Shown here: in pieces, positions 25,243 to 33,156 of the stretch
How positions within the stretch are numbered: the first letter of the stretch is position 1
Layout of the letters: each line of letters opens with the position of its first letter
NCBI GenBank assembly: GCA_963801065.1
Contig: CAWDDG010000007.1
Coordinates: forward strand, 248,001-312,000
Length of the DNA: 64,000 nucleotides
Source of the DNA: CAWDDG01 sp963801065
GTDB taxonomy: Bacteria; Actinomycetota; Actinomycetes; Jiangellales; Jiangellaceae
Reading direction: 5' to 3'
The notes under the pieces: model-generated
Told to the model about the DNA's origin: nothing
Databases searched by the model: none
What the model saw: only the letters and a program-made list of their open reading frames with translations
Made by a program: the position numbers and the translations under genes

Positions 25243-26601
25243 TCAGCTCGGGGAGGAGTCGCTGCCGAGCGTGACCTCGGCGGTGTGGGTCTGGCCGTCG
25301 CGGACGTACGTCAGGGTCACCTGGTCGCCAGGGCGGTAGGAGCGAGCGGCTGCCACCAGCGAGGTGCCGTCGGTGACCACCCGATCGTCGATCTTGGTGA
25401 TCACGTCGTCGGCGGAGAGCCCTGCGTCGTCGGCGCCACTGCCCGGCTCGACCGATGCGACCAGTGCGCCGCGGGTCTCTCCGGTCGCGTCGCCGACGCT
25501 GATGCCGATCCGCGCGTGCGTGACCTGCCCCGAGTCGACGAGCTCCTCAGCGATCGGCCGAGCCTGGTCGATCGGGATCGAGAACCCGAGGCCGACCGAC
25601 CCACCCGACTCACCCGGGGAGTAGATCGCGCTGTTGATGCCGACGACCTGCCCGGACATGTTGACCAGGGGACCGCCGGAGTTGCCGGGGTTGATCGGCG
25701 CGTCGGTCTGGATGGCGTCGATCACGGCCGTGGTGCCGTTGTCGGGCTGGCGGTCACCCGCCGACACCGGTCGGTGCAGGGCCGAGACGATACCGGTCGT
25801 CACCGTGCCGTCGAGCCCGAACGGTGAACCGATCGCGACGACCTGCTGACCCACCTGCAGGTCGGCGGAGCTGCCCAGCTCCGCCGGGGTGAGGCCCGAG
25901 ACATCCTGCGCCTGGATCACGGCCAGGTCCGTCGTCGGGTCCGTTCCCACGACCTCCGCCTGCGCCGTGGATCCGTCATGGAAGGTGACCGTGAGGTCGC
26001 CCCCGCTCTCGACGACGTGGTTGTTGGTGAGGATCCGGCCGTCGGACGAGATGATGACGCCGGTACCGGTTCCGCTGCCGGCCTGGCTCTCGACCGAGAT
26101 CGACACGACGCTCGGCAGCACCTGCGCGGCGACCTCTTCGACGCCGGAGAACTCGGCGGCGTTCTGGCTCGACGCGGCTGGCCGGTCGAGGCTGCTGGCC
26201 GTTGTCGGCGTCGGGTCGTCGTCGAGCGCGCTGACGACGCCGGCGCCCGCCGCGCCGCCGACCAGGCCCGCGCCGAGGGCGAGCGCCGCCATCAACGCGG
26301 TGCCCTTCCGTGGCCGTCTGCCTGCCGTCGCCTGAGCTACAGGCTGCCCGACCGGCGGCTGACCCTCGCCGGCCGAGGGGAGTGGCGGTATCTGGCCGGT
26401 AGCCGACGCAGTCTCGAACGCGCGGGTCTCGTCGGGACGCCGCGCCGAGCCGCTCTCGTCGGGAGGTGCGGCGCCCGGATCCGTCTGGCGGGGAGGTTCG
26501 CCCGAGGTGGTCGGCGACGACCAGCCGGTGGGCGTGGCGTCGCCCGCTGGTTCGCTCTCGCTCAGGGCGGTGCGGCTCGGAGTGCTCTTGGTGTCGTCCA
26601 T
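25243..26601 (-). CDS. pepD: HtrA/DegP-type serine protease, membrane-anchored, one PDZ domain
   Basis: 452 residues, with TAGGAGCC just before ATG 26601. The cytoplasmic N-terminus (~1-100) is Pro/Ser/Glu-rich. One helix at about 102-125 (A-L-M-A-A-L-A-L-G-A-G-L) anchors it. The trypsin-like domain has T-N-N-H-V-V (His), D-L-A-V-I (Asp) and N-P-G-N-S-G-G-P-L (Ser). A C-terminal PDZ carries G-A-D-D-A-G-L. Such proteases degrade misfolded envelope proteins. It follows the mprB-like kinase by 41 bases, as in the MprA-MprB-PepD stress loop of mycobacteria, where PepD also tunes the signal; that regulation is inferred here. Confidence 0.93.
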   Translation of the reverse strand: MDDTKSTPSRTALSESEPAGDATPTGWSSPTTSGEPPRQTDPGAAPPDESGSARRPDETRAFETASATGQIPPLPSAGEGQPPVGQPVAQATAGRRPRKGTALMAALALGAGLVGGAAGAGVVSALDDDPTPTTASSLDRPAASSQNAAEFSGVEEVAAQVLPSVVSISVESQAGSGTGTGVIISSDGRILTNNHVVESGGDLTVTFHDGSTAQAEVVGTDPTTDLAVIQAQDVSGLTPAELGSSADLQVGQQVVAIGSPFGLDGTVTTGIVSALHRPVSAGDRQPDNGTTAVIDAIQTDAPINPGNSGGPLVNMSGQVVGINSAIYSPGESGGSVGLGFSIPIDQARPIAEELVDSGQVTHARIGISVGDATGETRGALVASVEPGSGADDAGLSADDVITKIDDRVVTDGTSLVAAARSYRPGDQVTLTYVRDGQTHTAEVTLGSDSSPS

Positions 26602-26642
26602 GGCTCCTACGCTTCATCGGGTCGCTGAGAACGGGCTGAGAT

Positions 26643-28085
26643 TCAGGCAAGAGCGGCCGAAGAACCGTCGGCCGGCTCGGTTCCCGGCGCCTCGCCGGGG
26701 ACGGTCATGGTCAGGCGCGCACCGCCCTGCTCGGCCCGTCCGGCCTCCACGGCGCCGCCGTGCCGCTCCGCCGCCGCCCTGACGATGGCCAGGCCGAGCC
26801 CTGCGCCTGGTCGGCTGCGGGCCTCCGTCGACCGGTAGAACCGCTCGAACACGTGCGGGAGGTCCGCCGGGCTGATGCCTGGTCCTTCGTCGCAGACCTG
26901 CAGTGTGCCCTCACGGAGGCTGATTTGCACCGTGCCGTGTGGCGGGCTCCAGCTCGCCGCGTTGTCCAGCAGGTTCGTCACCGCACGCCCCAGCAGCTGG
27001 GGATCCCCCTCGACGGTCCATGGGCGCAGGTCGGCCGAGAAGGTCACTCCGGGCGCCCGCCGGCGAACCCGAGTCAGAGCGTCGCGCACGACGTCGGCCA
27101 GGTCCATGGATTCGCGGTCGGCGTCCGGCGTGCGTTCTCGCGAGAGCTCCATCAGATCGGTGACGAGGGTGGAGAGCTCCTCGATCTGGGCCCGGACGTC
27201 GGCGATCAGGTCCGCCCGCTCGGCCGGGTCGAGGCCGCCCTGACGGTCACTCTGTGCGAGCAGGTCGAGGTTGGTGCGCAGGCTGGTCAGCGGCGTACGC
27301 AGCTCATGGCCGGCATCGGCGACAAGGCGGCGCTGCCGGAGCTGAGCTTCGTCCAGGGCGCCGAGCATGGCGTTGAACGCATGCGCGAGGCGGGCGATCT
27401 CGTCGTGACCATCCACCTCGATCGGGTCGAGCTTGCCGGTCGCCGTCACCCGCTCGGCGGCGGCGGTGAGTCGCTCGACCGGGCGCAGACCGGCCCGCGC
27501 GATCGATGCGCCGGCCCACGCCGCCAGCGCGATCCCCGCACCGCCGGCGATCAGTGACACCCAGCCGAGCGTGCCGAGAACCCGGTCCACGGTCGACGTC
27601 GACTGGCCCAGCACCAGGGCGACACCCTGACCTGCGGGTACGGCCACCACGCGATACGAATCGCCGTTGGCGCTCACGGTGCGGATGCTCTCCGGCTGGA
27701 TCCCTCGGGCCACGGCCACCTCGGGCTCGCCCCAGGTTGGCTTGGCGTTGTCGCCGAGCGCGACGAACGCCGTGCCGTCGGCACGGACCAGCGCGATCCG
27801 GATATCGGCGGCGAGGATCGCCTCCGACGGCACCTGGACGAGCAGCCCCGGGTCGCCGAGCTGGCTCGAGACGGATTGTCGAGCCCGATCAAGCAGGTTG
27901 TCGTCGACGCTCTGGGTCAGCTGCACCCGGACGGTGCTGTATGCGGCGAGCGCGGTGAGCAGGACGGCAAGGCCGACGCCGAGTGCCGCAAGGGCGCCGA
28001 CCCTTTTCCGCAGCGGCAGTCGGCCGACCCGCTCGCGCAGGCCGGCGAGCGTCGCCATCCGCGGCATCGTTGGTTCTGGCGTCAC
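26643..28085 (-). CDS. mprB: Sensor histidine kinase, MprB-like
   Basis: 480 residues from GTG 28085, which overlaps the response-regulator stop by 4 bases. The first membrane helix is at about 30-50 (A-L-A-A-L-G-V-G-L-A-V-L-L). The external sensor is ~120 residues, the second helix is near 170-190 (L-G-W-V-S-L-I-A-G-G-A-G-I), and a HAMP segment follows. The H-box is D-A-G-H-E-L-R-T-P-L-T-S-L. ATP-binding motifs are N-L-L-D-N-A, D-E-G-P-G-I and G-A-G-L-G-L-A-I-V. It autophosphorylates and passes phosphate to the adjacent OmpR-type regulator; envelope stress as the signal is inferred from the MprAB-PepD arrangement. Confidence 0.92.
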   Translation of the reverse strand: MTPEPTMPRMATLAGLRERVGRLPLRKRVGALAALGVGLAVLLTALAAYSTVRVQLTQSVDDNLLDRARQSVSSQLGDPGLLVQVPSEAILAADIRIALVRADGTAFVALGDNAKPTWGEPEVAVARGIQPESIRTVSANGDSYRVVAVPAGQGVALVLGQSTSTVDRVLGTLGWVSLIAGGAGIALAAWAGASIARAGLRPVERLTAAAERVTATGKLDPIEVDGHDEIARLAHAFNAMLGALDEAQLRQRRLVADAGHELRTPLTSLRTNLDLLAQSDRQGGLDPAERADLIADVRAQIEELSTLVTDLMELSRERTPDADRESMDLADVVRDALTRVRRRAPGVTFSADLRPWTVEGDPQLLGRAVTNLLDNAASWSPPHGTVQISLREGTLQVCDEGPGISPADLPHVFERFYRSTEARSRPGAGLGLAIVRAAAERHGGAVEAGRAEQGGARLTMTVPGEAPGTEPADGSSAALA

Positions 28086-28771
28086 GGCGGCGTCTCCCGG
28101 GCGACGTAGCCCACTCCGCGAACAGTGTGGATCAGGCGCGGCTCGCCCTCGGCCTCGGTCTTGCGGCGCAGGTAGCCGACGTAGACCTCGAGCGAGTTGG
28201 CGGTGGTCGGGAAGTCGTACCCCCAGACCTCCTCGAGGATGCGTTCGCGGGTGAGGACCCGTCGCTGGTTCCGCAGCAGCAGCTCGAGCAGCGAGAACTC
28301 GGTGCGGGTCAACCGCACCGGTCGCTCGCCCCGATGGACCTCGCGGGTTGCCGGATCCAGCGACAGGTCGGCCAGCCGAAGCATCGAACCAGCTCCGCCG
28401 CCCTCGGCTGGGCCGACCCGGCGCAGCAGAGCCCGGAGCCGTGCCAGCAGCTCTTCGAGCGCAAAGGGTTTGGGCAGGTAGTCGTCGGCGCCAGCGTCCA
28501 GGCCCGCGACCCGGTCGGACACGTCGTCGCGCGCGGTCAGCATGAGGATGGGGATGTCGTCGCCGGCGGAACGCAGCGCCCGGCAGGCTGCAAGCCCGTC
28601 CATGCGTGGCATCATCACGTCGAGGACCACGGCGTCCGGTCGCCGGGAGGCGACCGCTTGGAGTGCCTGCTCGCCGTCGGCGGCCAGGTCGATGTCGTAG
28701 CCGTTGAACTTCAACGAGCGGCGTAGCGACTCCCGGACCGCCGGGTCGTCGTCGACGACGAGCACGCGCAT
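28082..28771 (-). CDS. mprA: OmpR-family response regulator, MprA-like
   Basis: 229 residues. The receiver has D-D-D at 7-9, the phosphoacceptor in V-V-L-D-V-M-M-P-R-M-D-G (about residue 51), T-A-R-D and K-P-F. The C-terminal winged helix shows L-T-R-T-E-F-S-L-L-E-L-L-L and ends V-R-G-V-G-Y-V. It is first in an mprA-mprB-pepD operon. The intergenic region to dinB is short (79 bases), and I do not see a certain MprA direct-repeat operator. Confidence 0.93.
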   Translation of the reverse strand: MRVLVVDDDPAVRESLRRSLKFNGYDIDLAADGEQALQAVASRRPDAVVLDVMMPRMDGLAACRALRSAGDDIPILMLTARDDVSDRVAGLDAGADDYLPKPFALEELLARLRALLRRVGPAEGGGAGSMLRLADLSLDPATREVHRGERPVRLTRTEFSLLELLLRNQRRVLTRERILEEVWGYDFPTTANSLEVYVGYLRRKTEAEGEPRLIHTVRGVGYVARETPP

Positions 28772-28850
28772 GGGGAAAGTGTGCCCGTGACGTCTGAGAC
28801 AAGCCTGAGAGACGTGGCGACTTGTGAGTGATCGCGTATTTGCGGTGGCC

Positions 28851-30164
28851 TCAGGGCGGGGCAGGGGAGAGGTCCGGGTCGTCGTCCGTGAACGTGCGGA
28901 CCGGACCGGGGCCGGTCTCTGCAGTCTCGAAGCGGACCGTGACCCGGCCGCGACCGCTGCCCCACACCCACCCCGGCCCATGGGCGGCGTGGACGACGTC
29001 CATGCCCGGCACCCACCGGCGGGGCACGTGGACCTGCTCGTCGAGGTCGGGCCGCTCGTCGTCCTCGCGCGCCGGTTCCGACGAGGAGAACAGATCCTGT
29101 TGCACCCAGTCGGCGAGTCCAGAGACGCCGACGCCCAGGAGCCGGATGCCGCCGGACGTGTCGACCTCGGCGAACAGCCGTGCCGCCAGCCGGGCCACGA
29201 CCCGGACGTCGTCGGTCGGCGCGGGCAAGGTCGCCGACCTGGACAGCGTCGTGAAGTCGTGCAGCCGAACCTTGAGGGTGACCGTGCGCCCGGAGGCGCC
29301 CGACAACCGCGACGTGACCCTGCTGGCAAGCTGGTCGACCAGGGCCGACAGCAGCGCGGGGTCGGTGATGTCGCGGTCGAACGTGTCCTCGACGCTGACC
29401 GACTTGGACTCGCGCTCGGAGGAGACCGGACGATCGTCCTCGCCGCGCGCGAGCCGGTGCAGGGATCGACCGTGCGACTCGCCGAGCAGATCGACCAGCT
29501 CGGCCTCGGTGACCCGGTCGAGGTCGCCGACCGTACGCACACCGAGCCGGGTGAGCCGCTCGGCGGTGGCCGGTCCGACGCCCGAAAGTGCTCGGATGGG
29601 CAGCGGGTGCAAGACGGCGAGCTCGGTACCGGGTGCGATGACGACCAGACCGTCGGGCTTGGCCTGCTCCGATGCGATCTTGGCGAGCAGCTTCGACGTG
29701 GCGGCGCCGACGCTGGCGGTCACGTGGGTCCGTTCACGGATGTCGGCACGCAGCGACTCCGCAATGGTCTCCACGGCGTCTGGTGACAAGTCCCGCGCCG
29801 GACCGGCGGCCAGGTCGACGAACGCCTCGTCCAGCGAGATCGGCTCGACCACCGGCGACAGATCGCGCAAAGCCGCCATGACGACCTCGCTGACCGCGCG
29901 GTAGGCACCGAACCGGCCGGCCAGGAAGGCGGCTTGCGGGCAGCGCGACCGCGCCTCGGCCATGGACATCGCCGATCGCACACCGAAGCGCCTGGCCTCG
30001 TACGACGCCGTGGAGACGACGCCGCGTGGTCCGAGCCCACCGACGATGACCGGACGACCACGAAGCGAGGGCTTGTCGCGCTGCTCGACGGCGGCGAAGA
30101 ACGCGTCGAGGTCGAGGTGGAGGATGCTCGGCTCGCTCCGGACAGTGCCGGCCACGCCGCTCAT
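28851..30164 (-). CDS. dinB: DNA polymerase IV (Y-family)
   Basis: 437 residues from ATG 30164. H-L-D-L-D-A-F-F-A-A-V-E-Q (metal ligand, steric gate F-F), the S-L-D-E-A-F-V-D catalytic acids, A-S-V-G-A-A-T-S-K-L-L-A-K-I-A-S and a little-finger domain are all intact. The extra C-terminus carries a short beta segment (H-A-A-H-G-P-G-W-V) found in actinobacterial DinB proteins; no clear beta-clamp peptide was identified. No LexA box is visible upstream, so it may be constitutive, as for mycobacterial DinB. It performs translesion synthesis. Confidence 0.94.
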   Translation of the reverse strand: MSGVAGTVRSEPSILHLDLDAFFAAVEQRDKPSLRGRPVIVGGLGPRGVVSTASYEARRFGVRSAMSMAEARSRCPQAAFLAGRFGAYRAVSEVVMAALRDLSPVVEPISLDEAFVDLAAGPARDLSPDAVETIAESLRADIRERTHVTASVGAATSKLLAKIASEQAKPDGLVVIAPGTELAVLHPLPIRALSGVGPATAERLTRLGVRTVGDLDRVTEAELVDLLGESHGRSLHRLARGEDDRPVSSERESKSVSVEDTFDRDITDPALLSALVDQLASRVTSRLSGASGRTVTLKVRLHDFTTLSRSATLPAPTDDVRVVARLAARLFAEVDTSGGIRLLGVGVSGLADWVQQDLFSSSEPAREDDERPDLDEQVHVPRRWVPGMDVVHAAHGPGWVWGSGRGRVTVRFETAETGPGPVRTFTDDDPDLSPAPP

Positions 30165-30195
30165 CGTCCCGGTAAGCGCCGACAGCGGCAGTTTC

Positions 30196-31206
30196 TCACG
30201 TGACCGGCCGGTGCTGGCCGACCCAGCCGTCGACCCGTGCCCACCACGAGAAGAGCCAGTCGGCGATGGCGTCCGCATCACGGGGCACCTCTGAGGCGGG
30301 CACCTGCCACCAGTGCATGCGCACCTCGGTGTCCATCGGCAGCCCGCGCCACAGATCGGCCACGCTCGCGAGGTGCTCCAGCCCGGTATGGGCGACGAAC
30401 ACCGCGTCGGCGTCGACTGCTGTCCGGAGCGCGGCCGTGACACCTCCCGGCCGGGGAGGGAGCACGTTCTCCATCTGCTCGGCCTGCTCTGCAGCCTTGT
30501 CGAGTCCGTGCCGGCGCAGCCGCTCGATGGCTCGGACCCGGCGGCGGACGGTGAAGTTGCCGCCCTCGGGAAAGATCACCAGCGCGTCGTCCAGGTCCAA
30601 CTTCGTGGCCAGCTCGGCGATGTGCCGCTCCACGCCGCCGCCGGCCTGGCCCGGGTTCGGCGCGATGAACCGGTTGGGCAGCCGGTTCAACAGGATGTCG
30701 ATCACGGGATCCCACTGAAGGGTGTCCTTGAGGACGATCCGTGGCTCGCGCCCGTACCAGTTCGTCAGGGAGTGGACGACGAGGAACGAATCGCCTGGAC
30801 CGGCGTGGCGAGCCATGACGACGAGTGGGCGGCCGCGGTAGTCGGACGGCGGCGGCCCTTCGACCACGATCCGGACGTTGAGCACCCTGCGGGCTTCCCA
30901 CTCCAGCACCCGCAGGAACCACTTGATCAGCGCGTAGTGGGCTCGCTGAGACCACGGCACTTCGATCGCCACGCCGAAGCCGGTCGCGAGCCACAGCCCG
31001 AGCAGGGCGATCAGGCAGGCGAACTCCATCGCCATGTAGACCGCGACGAACCACAGGAACCGAAGCGGCCGCCACCGGCCCGGGAGCAGCGGCGACACCG
31101 CGGCGGCGCCGAGCAGCCAGAGCGGCGCGCTGAGGAGCGCGACCCAGATGGCGAGGCCGATGGCCGGCGCGATGACGACGCGGCGGACCCAGCGTGGAGG
31201 CAGCAT
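30196..31206 (-). CDS. 1-acylglycerol-3-phosphate acyltransferase-like membrane protein
   Basis: 336 residues from ATG 31206, one base after the patatin stop. Two or three N-terminal hydrophobic helices (A-P-A-I-G-L-A-I-W-V-A-L-L and L-I-A-L-L-G-L-W-L-A-T) precede the acyltransferase domain. There A-R-H-A-G-P-G-D-S replaces the usual N-H-x4-D, keeping His and Asp, and I-F-P-E-G-G-N-F is the phosphate-binding loop. This matches a subgroup of PlsC-like enzymes in actinobacteria. The acyl acceptor is unknown. It is probably co-transcribed with the patatin, pairing acyl addition and removal. Confidence 0.82.
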   Translation of the reverse strand: MLPPRWVRRVVIAPAIGLAIWVALLSAPLWLLGAAAVSPLLPGRWRPLRFLWFVAVYMAMEFACLIALLGLWLATGFGVAIEVPWSQRAHYALIKWFLRVLEWEARRVLNVRIVVEGPPPSDYRGRPLVVMARHAGPGDSFLVVHSLTNWYGREPRIVLKDTLQWDPVIDILLNRLPNRFIAPNPGQAGGGVERHIAELATKLDLDDALVIFPEGGNFTVRRRVRAIERLRRHGLDKAAEQAEQMENVLPPRPGGVTAALRTAVDADAVFVAHTGLEHLASVADLWRGLPMDTEVRMHWWQVPASEVPRDADAIADWLFSWWARVDGWVGQHRPVT

Positions 31207-31207
31207 G

Positions 31208-32038
31208 TCAGAACTCGGCCAGGTAGGCGGCCGTGGACTCCTGGGCGAGGCGGATCCGTTCAGCGACTCGCGACGTGTCGCGGTAGCGGAGAACGGACCG
31301 GGAGGCCCAGTTGGGCGGCTCCGGATCACCCGTGGGCAGCACGTGCACGGTGACATCGTCGGGTACCGCAGCCATGTCCGCGGCGAACCGGTGCCGTCGG
31401 GCGATCTCGAAGGCCACCATCGCGACCTCCCACGGCCGCCGCGGTGGCTCGAGCGGTCGCTCGATCCGGCCGACATGGAGCACGTAGATCGTCCGCGCGC
31501 CGAGCGTAACCGCGCGTCCTACGGGGATGGAGTGGACGAGGCCCCCGTCAAGGAAGTGCTCGCCGTCGAGCTCGACCGCGGGTAGCAAGCCCGGAACGGC
31601 GCTACTTGCCAGCACGGCGTCGACCACCGGGCCTTGGTCGAACCAGCGCTCCGCGGCGCGCTCGATCGATGCCGCGACGCACTGGAAGCGGACCGGCAGG
31701 TCCTCGATCCGCGTATCGGCACCGATCGCCCCGGTGAGCAGGTCCCGCAGGGGCTGGCTGGTGTGGGTGTGCGTCCTCGTCCGGGCCAGTGTCGACATCC
31801 GTCGAAACGGGGAGCCGCCGAAGACGTCGTCGTCGGACAGCCGGCTCCACAGCACCTCCATCCGGTTGACAGTGGCAGCCGTCGGATCGGCTGCGAACAC
31901 GGCGCCGTTGACCGCACCGACGCTGCTGCCGAGCACCAGGTCGGGCCGCACGTCGGACTCGACCAGAGCGCGGAGCATGCCCACCTCTGAGGCGCCGAGG
32001 ATGCCGCCGCCCCCGAGCACGAGCGCCACGTCATGCAT
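31208..32038 (-). CDS. Patatin-like phospholipase
   Basis: 276 residues from ATG 32038. The oxyanion hole is L-G-G-G-G-I-L-G near residue 8, the nucleophile elbow G-S-S-V-G-A (about residue 40), and the catalytic aspartate lies in the late D-G-G-L motif. This is a complete patatin Ser-Asp dyad. It hydrolyses acyl groups from phospholipids or related esters. It lacks a signal peptide, so it acts in the cytoplasm or at the inner membrane face. The stop is one base before the next start, giving an operon with the acyltransferase. Confidence 0.88.
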   Translation of the reverse strand: MHDVALVLGGGGILGASEVGMLRALVESDVRPDLVLGSSVGAVNGAVFAADPTAATVNRMEVLWSRLSDDDVFGGSPFRRMSTLARTRTHTHTSQPLRDLLTGAIGADTRIEDLPVRFQCVAASIERAAERWFDQGPVVDAVLASSAVPGLLPAVELDGEHFLDGGLVHSIPVGRAVTLGARTIYVLHVGRIERPLEPPRRPWEVAMVAFEIARRHRFAADMAAVPDDVTVHVLPTGDPEPPNWASRSVLRYRDTSRVAERIRLAQESTAAYLAEF

Positions 32039-32142
32039 GGCGAGATCGTCCCACGGGTCGCGGGTTGGTCCGGGCACGTTCCTGCTGGAGTAGCGTTCGC
32101 CACGCCGCAGCGTTGTGGCGCTCGAGAGAGGAGCATCGTGAG

Positions 32143-32553
32143 ATGAGCACGATCGTCGTCGGGTATGTCCCGAAGGCAGAAGGCCGTGCGGCGCTGCGCC
32201 GCGCCGCCGAGGAGGCCCGCCTGAGGGGAGCGCGTCTCGTCGTGATCAACTCGTCGCGGGGGGGTCGCGACTTCGACGCCGAGGAGGAGATCCGGTCGGA
32301 TGCCGAGCTGGACGCCGTCCGGGCTCAACTGGCCGAGGCCGGGGTCGAGGCGGAGGTCCGCCAGCTCGTCCGTGGGATGGACGTCGCGGACGACCTCATC
32401 GCGATCGCCAAGGAGACGTCCGCCGATTTCATCGTCATCGGCCTGCGGCGACGCACGCCCGTGGGCAAGCTGATCCTGGGAAGCAATGCCCAGCGCATCC
32501 TGCTCGACGCGCCCTGTCCCGTGCTCGCGGTCAAGGCCGATGAAGCCGACTGA
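32143..32553 (+). CDS. Universal stress protein (single UspA domain)
   Basis: 136 residues from ATG 32143; GAGAGGAG lies upstream, and TAGCGT at 32091-32096 may be its -10. The start S-T-I-V-V-G-Y-V-P and the end I-V-I-G-L-R-R-R-T-P-V-G-K-L-I-L-G-S-N-A, with G-2x-G-9x-G-S-like spacing, indicate an ATP-binding UspA fold. The role is probably in stress or dormancy physiology; no partner is evident. Confidence 0.88.
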   Translation: MSTIVVGYVPKAEGRAALRRAAEEARLRGARLVVINSSRGGRDFDAEEEIRSDAELDAVRAQLAEAGVEAEVRQLVRGMDVADDLIAIAKETSADFIVIGLRRRTPVGKLILGSNAQRILLDAPCPVLAVKADEAD

Positions 32554-32573
32554 CGAGAAGGGAGCCCGCCGCC

Positions 32574-33155
32574 ATGTCTGCCCGGCCCACCCTACGGCTC
32601 GCCCAGGACGATCACGCCGACGCCCTGCTCTCGCGCGACCCGTTCGCCCTCGTCGTGGGCATGCTCCTTGACCAGCAGATCCCGATGGAATGGGCGTTCA
32701 CCGGTCCGGCCACGATCGCTGGGCGGATCGGTGCCGACTCGTTGGACCCGGCGACGGTGGCCGGATACGACCCCGACGAGTTCGTCCGCATCATGTCCGG
32801 CCCGCCTGCCGTCCACCGTTATCCCAAATCGATGGGAGCCCGGGTCCAGAAGCTTGCCGCGTATGTCGCCGACCAGTACGGCGGGGACGTGTCGAGGCTC
32901 TGGACCGAGGCTGCGTCGGGAGCCGAGCTGAGTCGGCGGCTCGGGCAGCTTCCCGGCTACGGTGATCAAAAGGCGCGGATCTTCGTGGCTCTGCTGGGCA
33001 AGCAGCTCGGAGTCCGTCCCGACGGCTGGCGCGAAGCGGCGGGTGCGTACGGCGACGAGGGGGCCCACCGCTCCGTCGCAGACGTCGTCGACGCCGACTC
33101 GCTCGCCGAGGTCCGCGCTTACAAGCGCGAGGTCAAAAAGGCGGCGAAGGCCTGA
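32574..33155 (+). CDS. HhH-GPD-type DNA glycosylase-like protein
   Basis: 193 residues with GAAGGGAG upstream. The N-terminal helices (V-V-G-M-L-L-D-Q-Q-I-P-M-E-W-A-F) match the D-Q-Q-x-x-x-x-x-A pattern of the HhH-GPD superfamily, and L-P-G-Y-G-D-Q-K-A-R-I-F is the helix-hairpin-helix. No iron-sulfur cysteine cluster is present, so it is not Nth/MutY. Actinobacterial relatives are annotated as base-excision repair proteins; which damaged base is removed is unknown. It ends one base before the phosphatase start. Confidence 0.82.
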   Translation: MSARPTLRLAQDDHADALLSRDPFALVVGMLLDQQIPMEWAFTGPATIAGRIGADSLDPATVAGYDPDEFVRIMSGPPAVHRYPKSMGARVQKLAAYVADQYGGDVSRLWTEAASGAELSRRLGQLPGYGDQKARIFVALLGKQLGVRPDGWREAAGAYGDEGAHRSVADVVDADSLAEVRAYKREVKKAAKA

Positions 33156-33156
33156 C

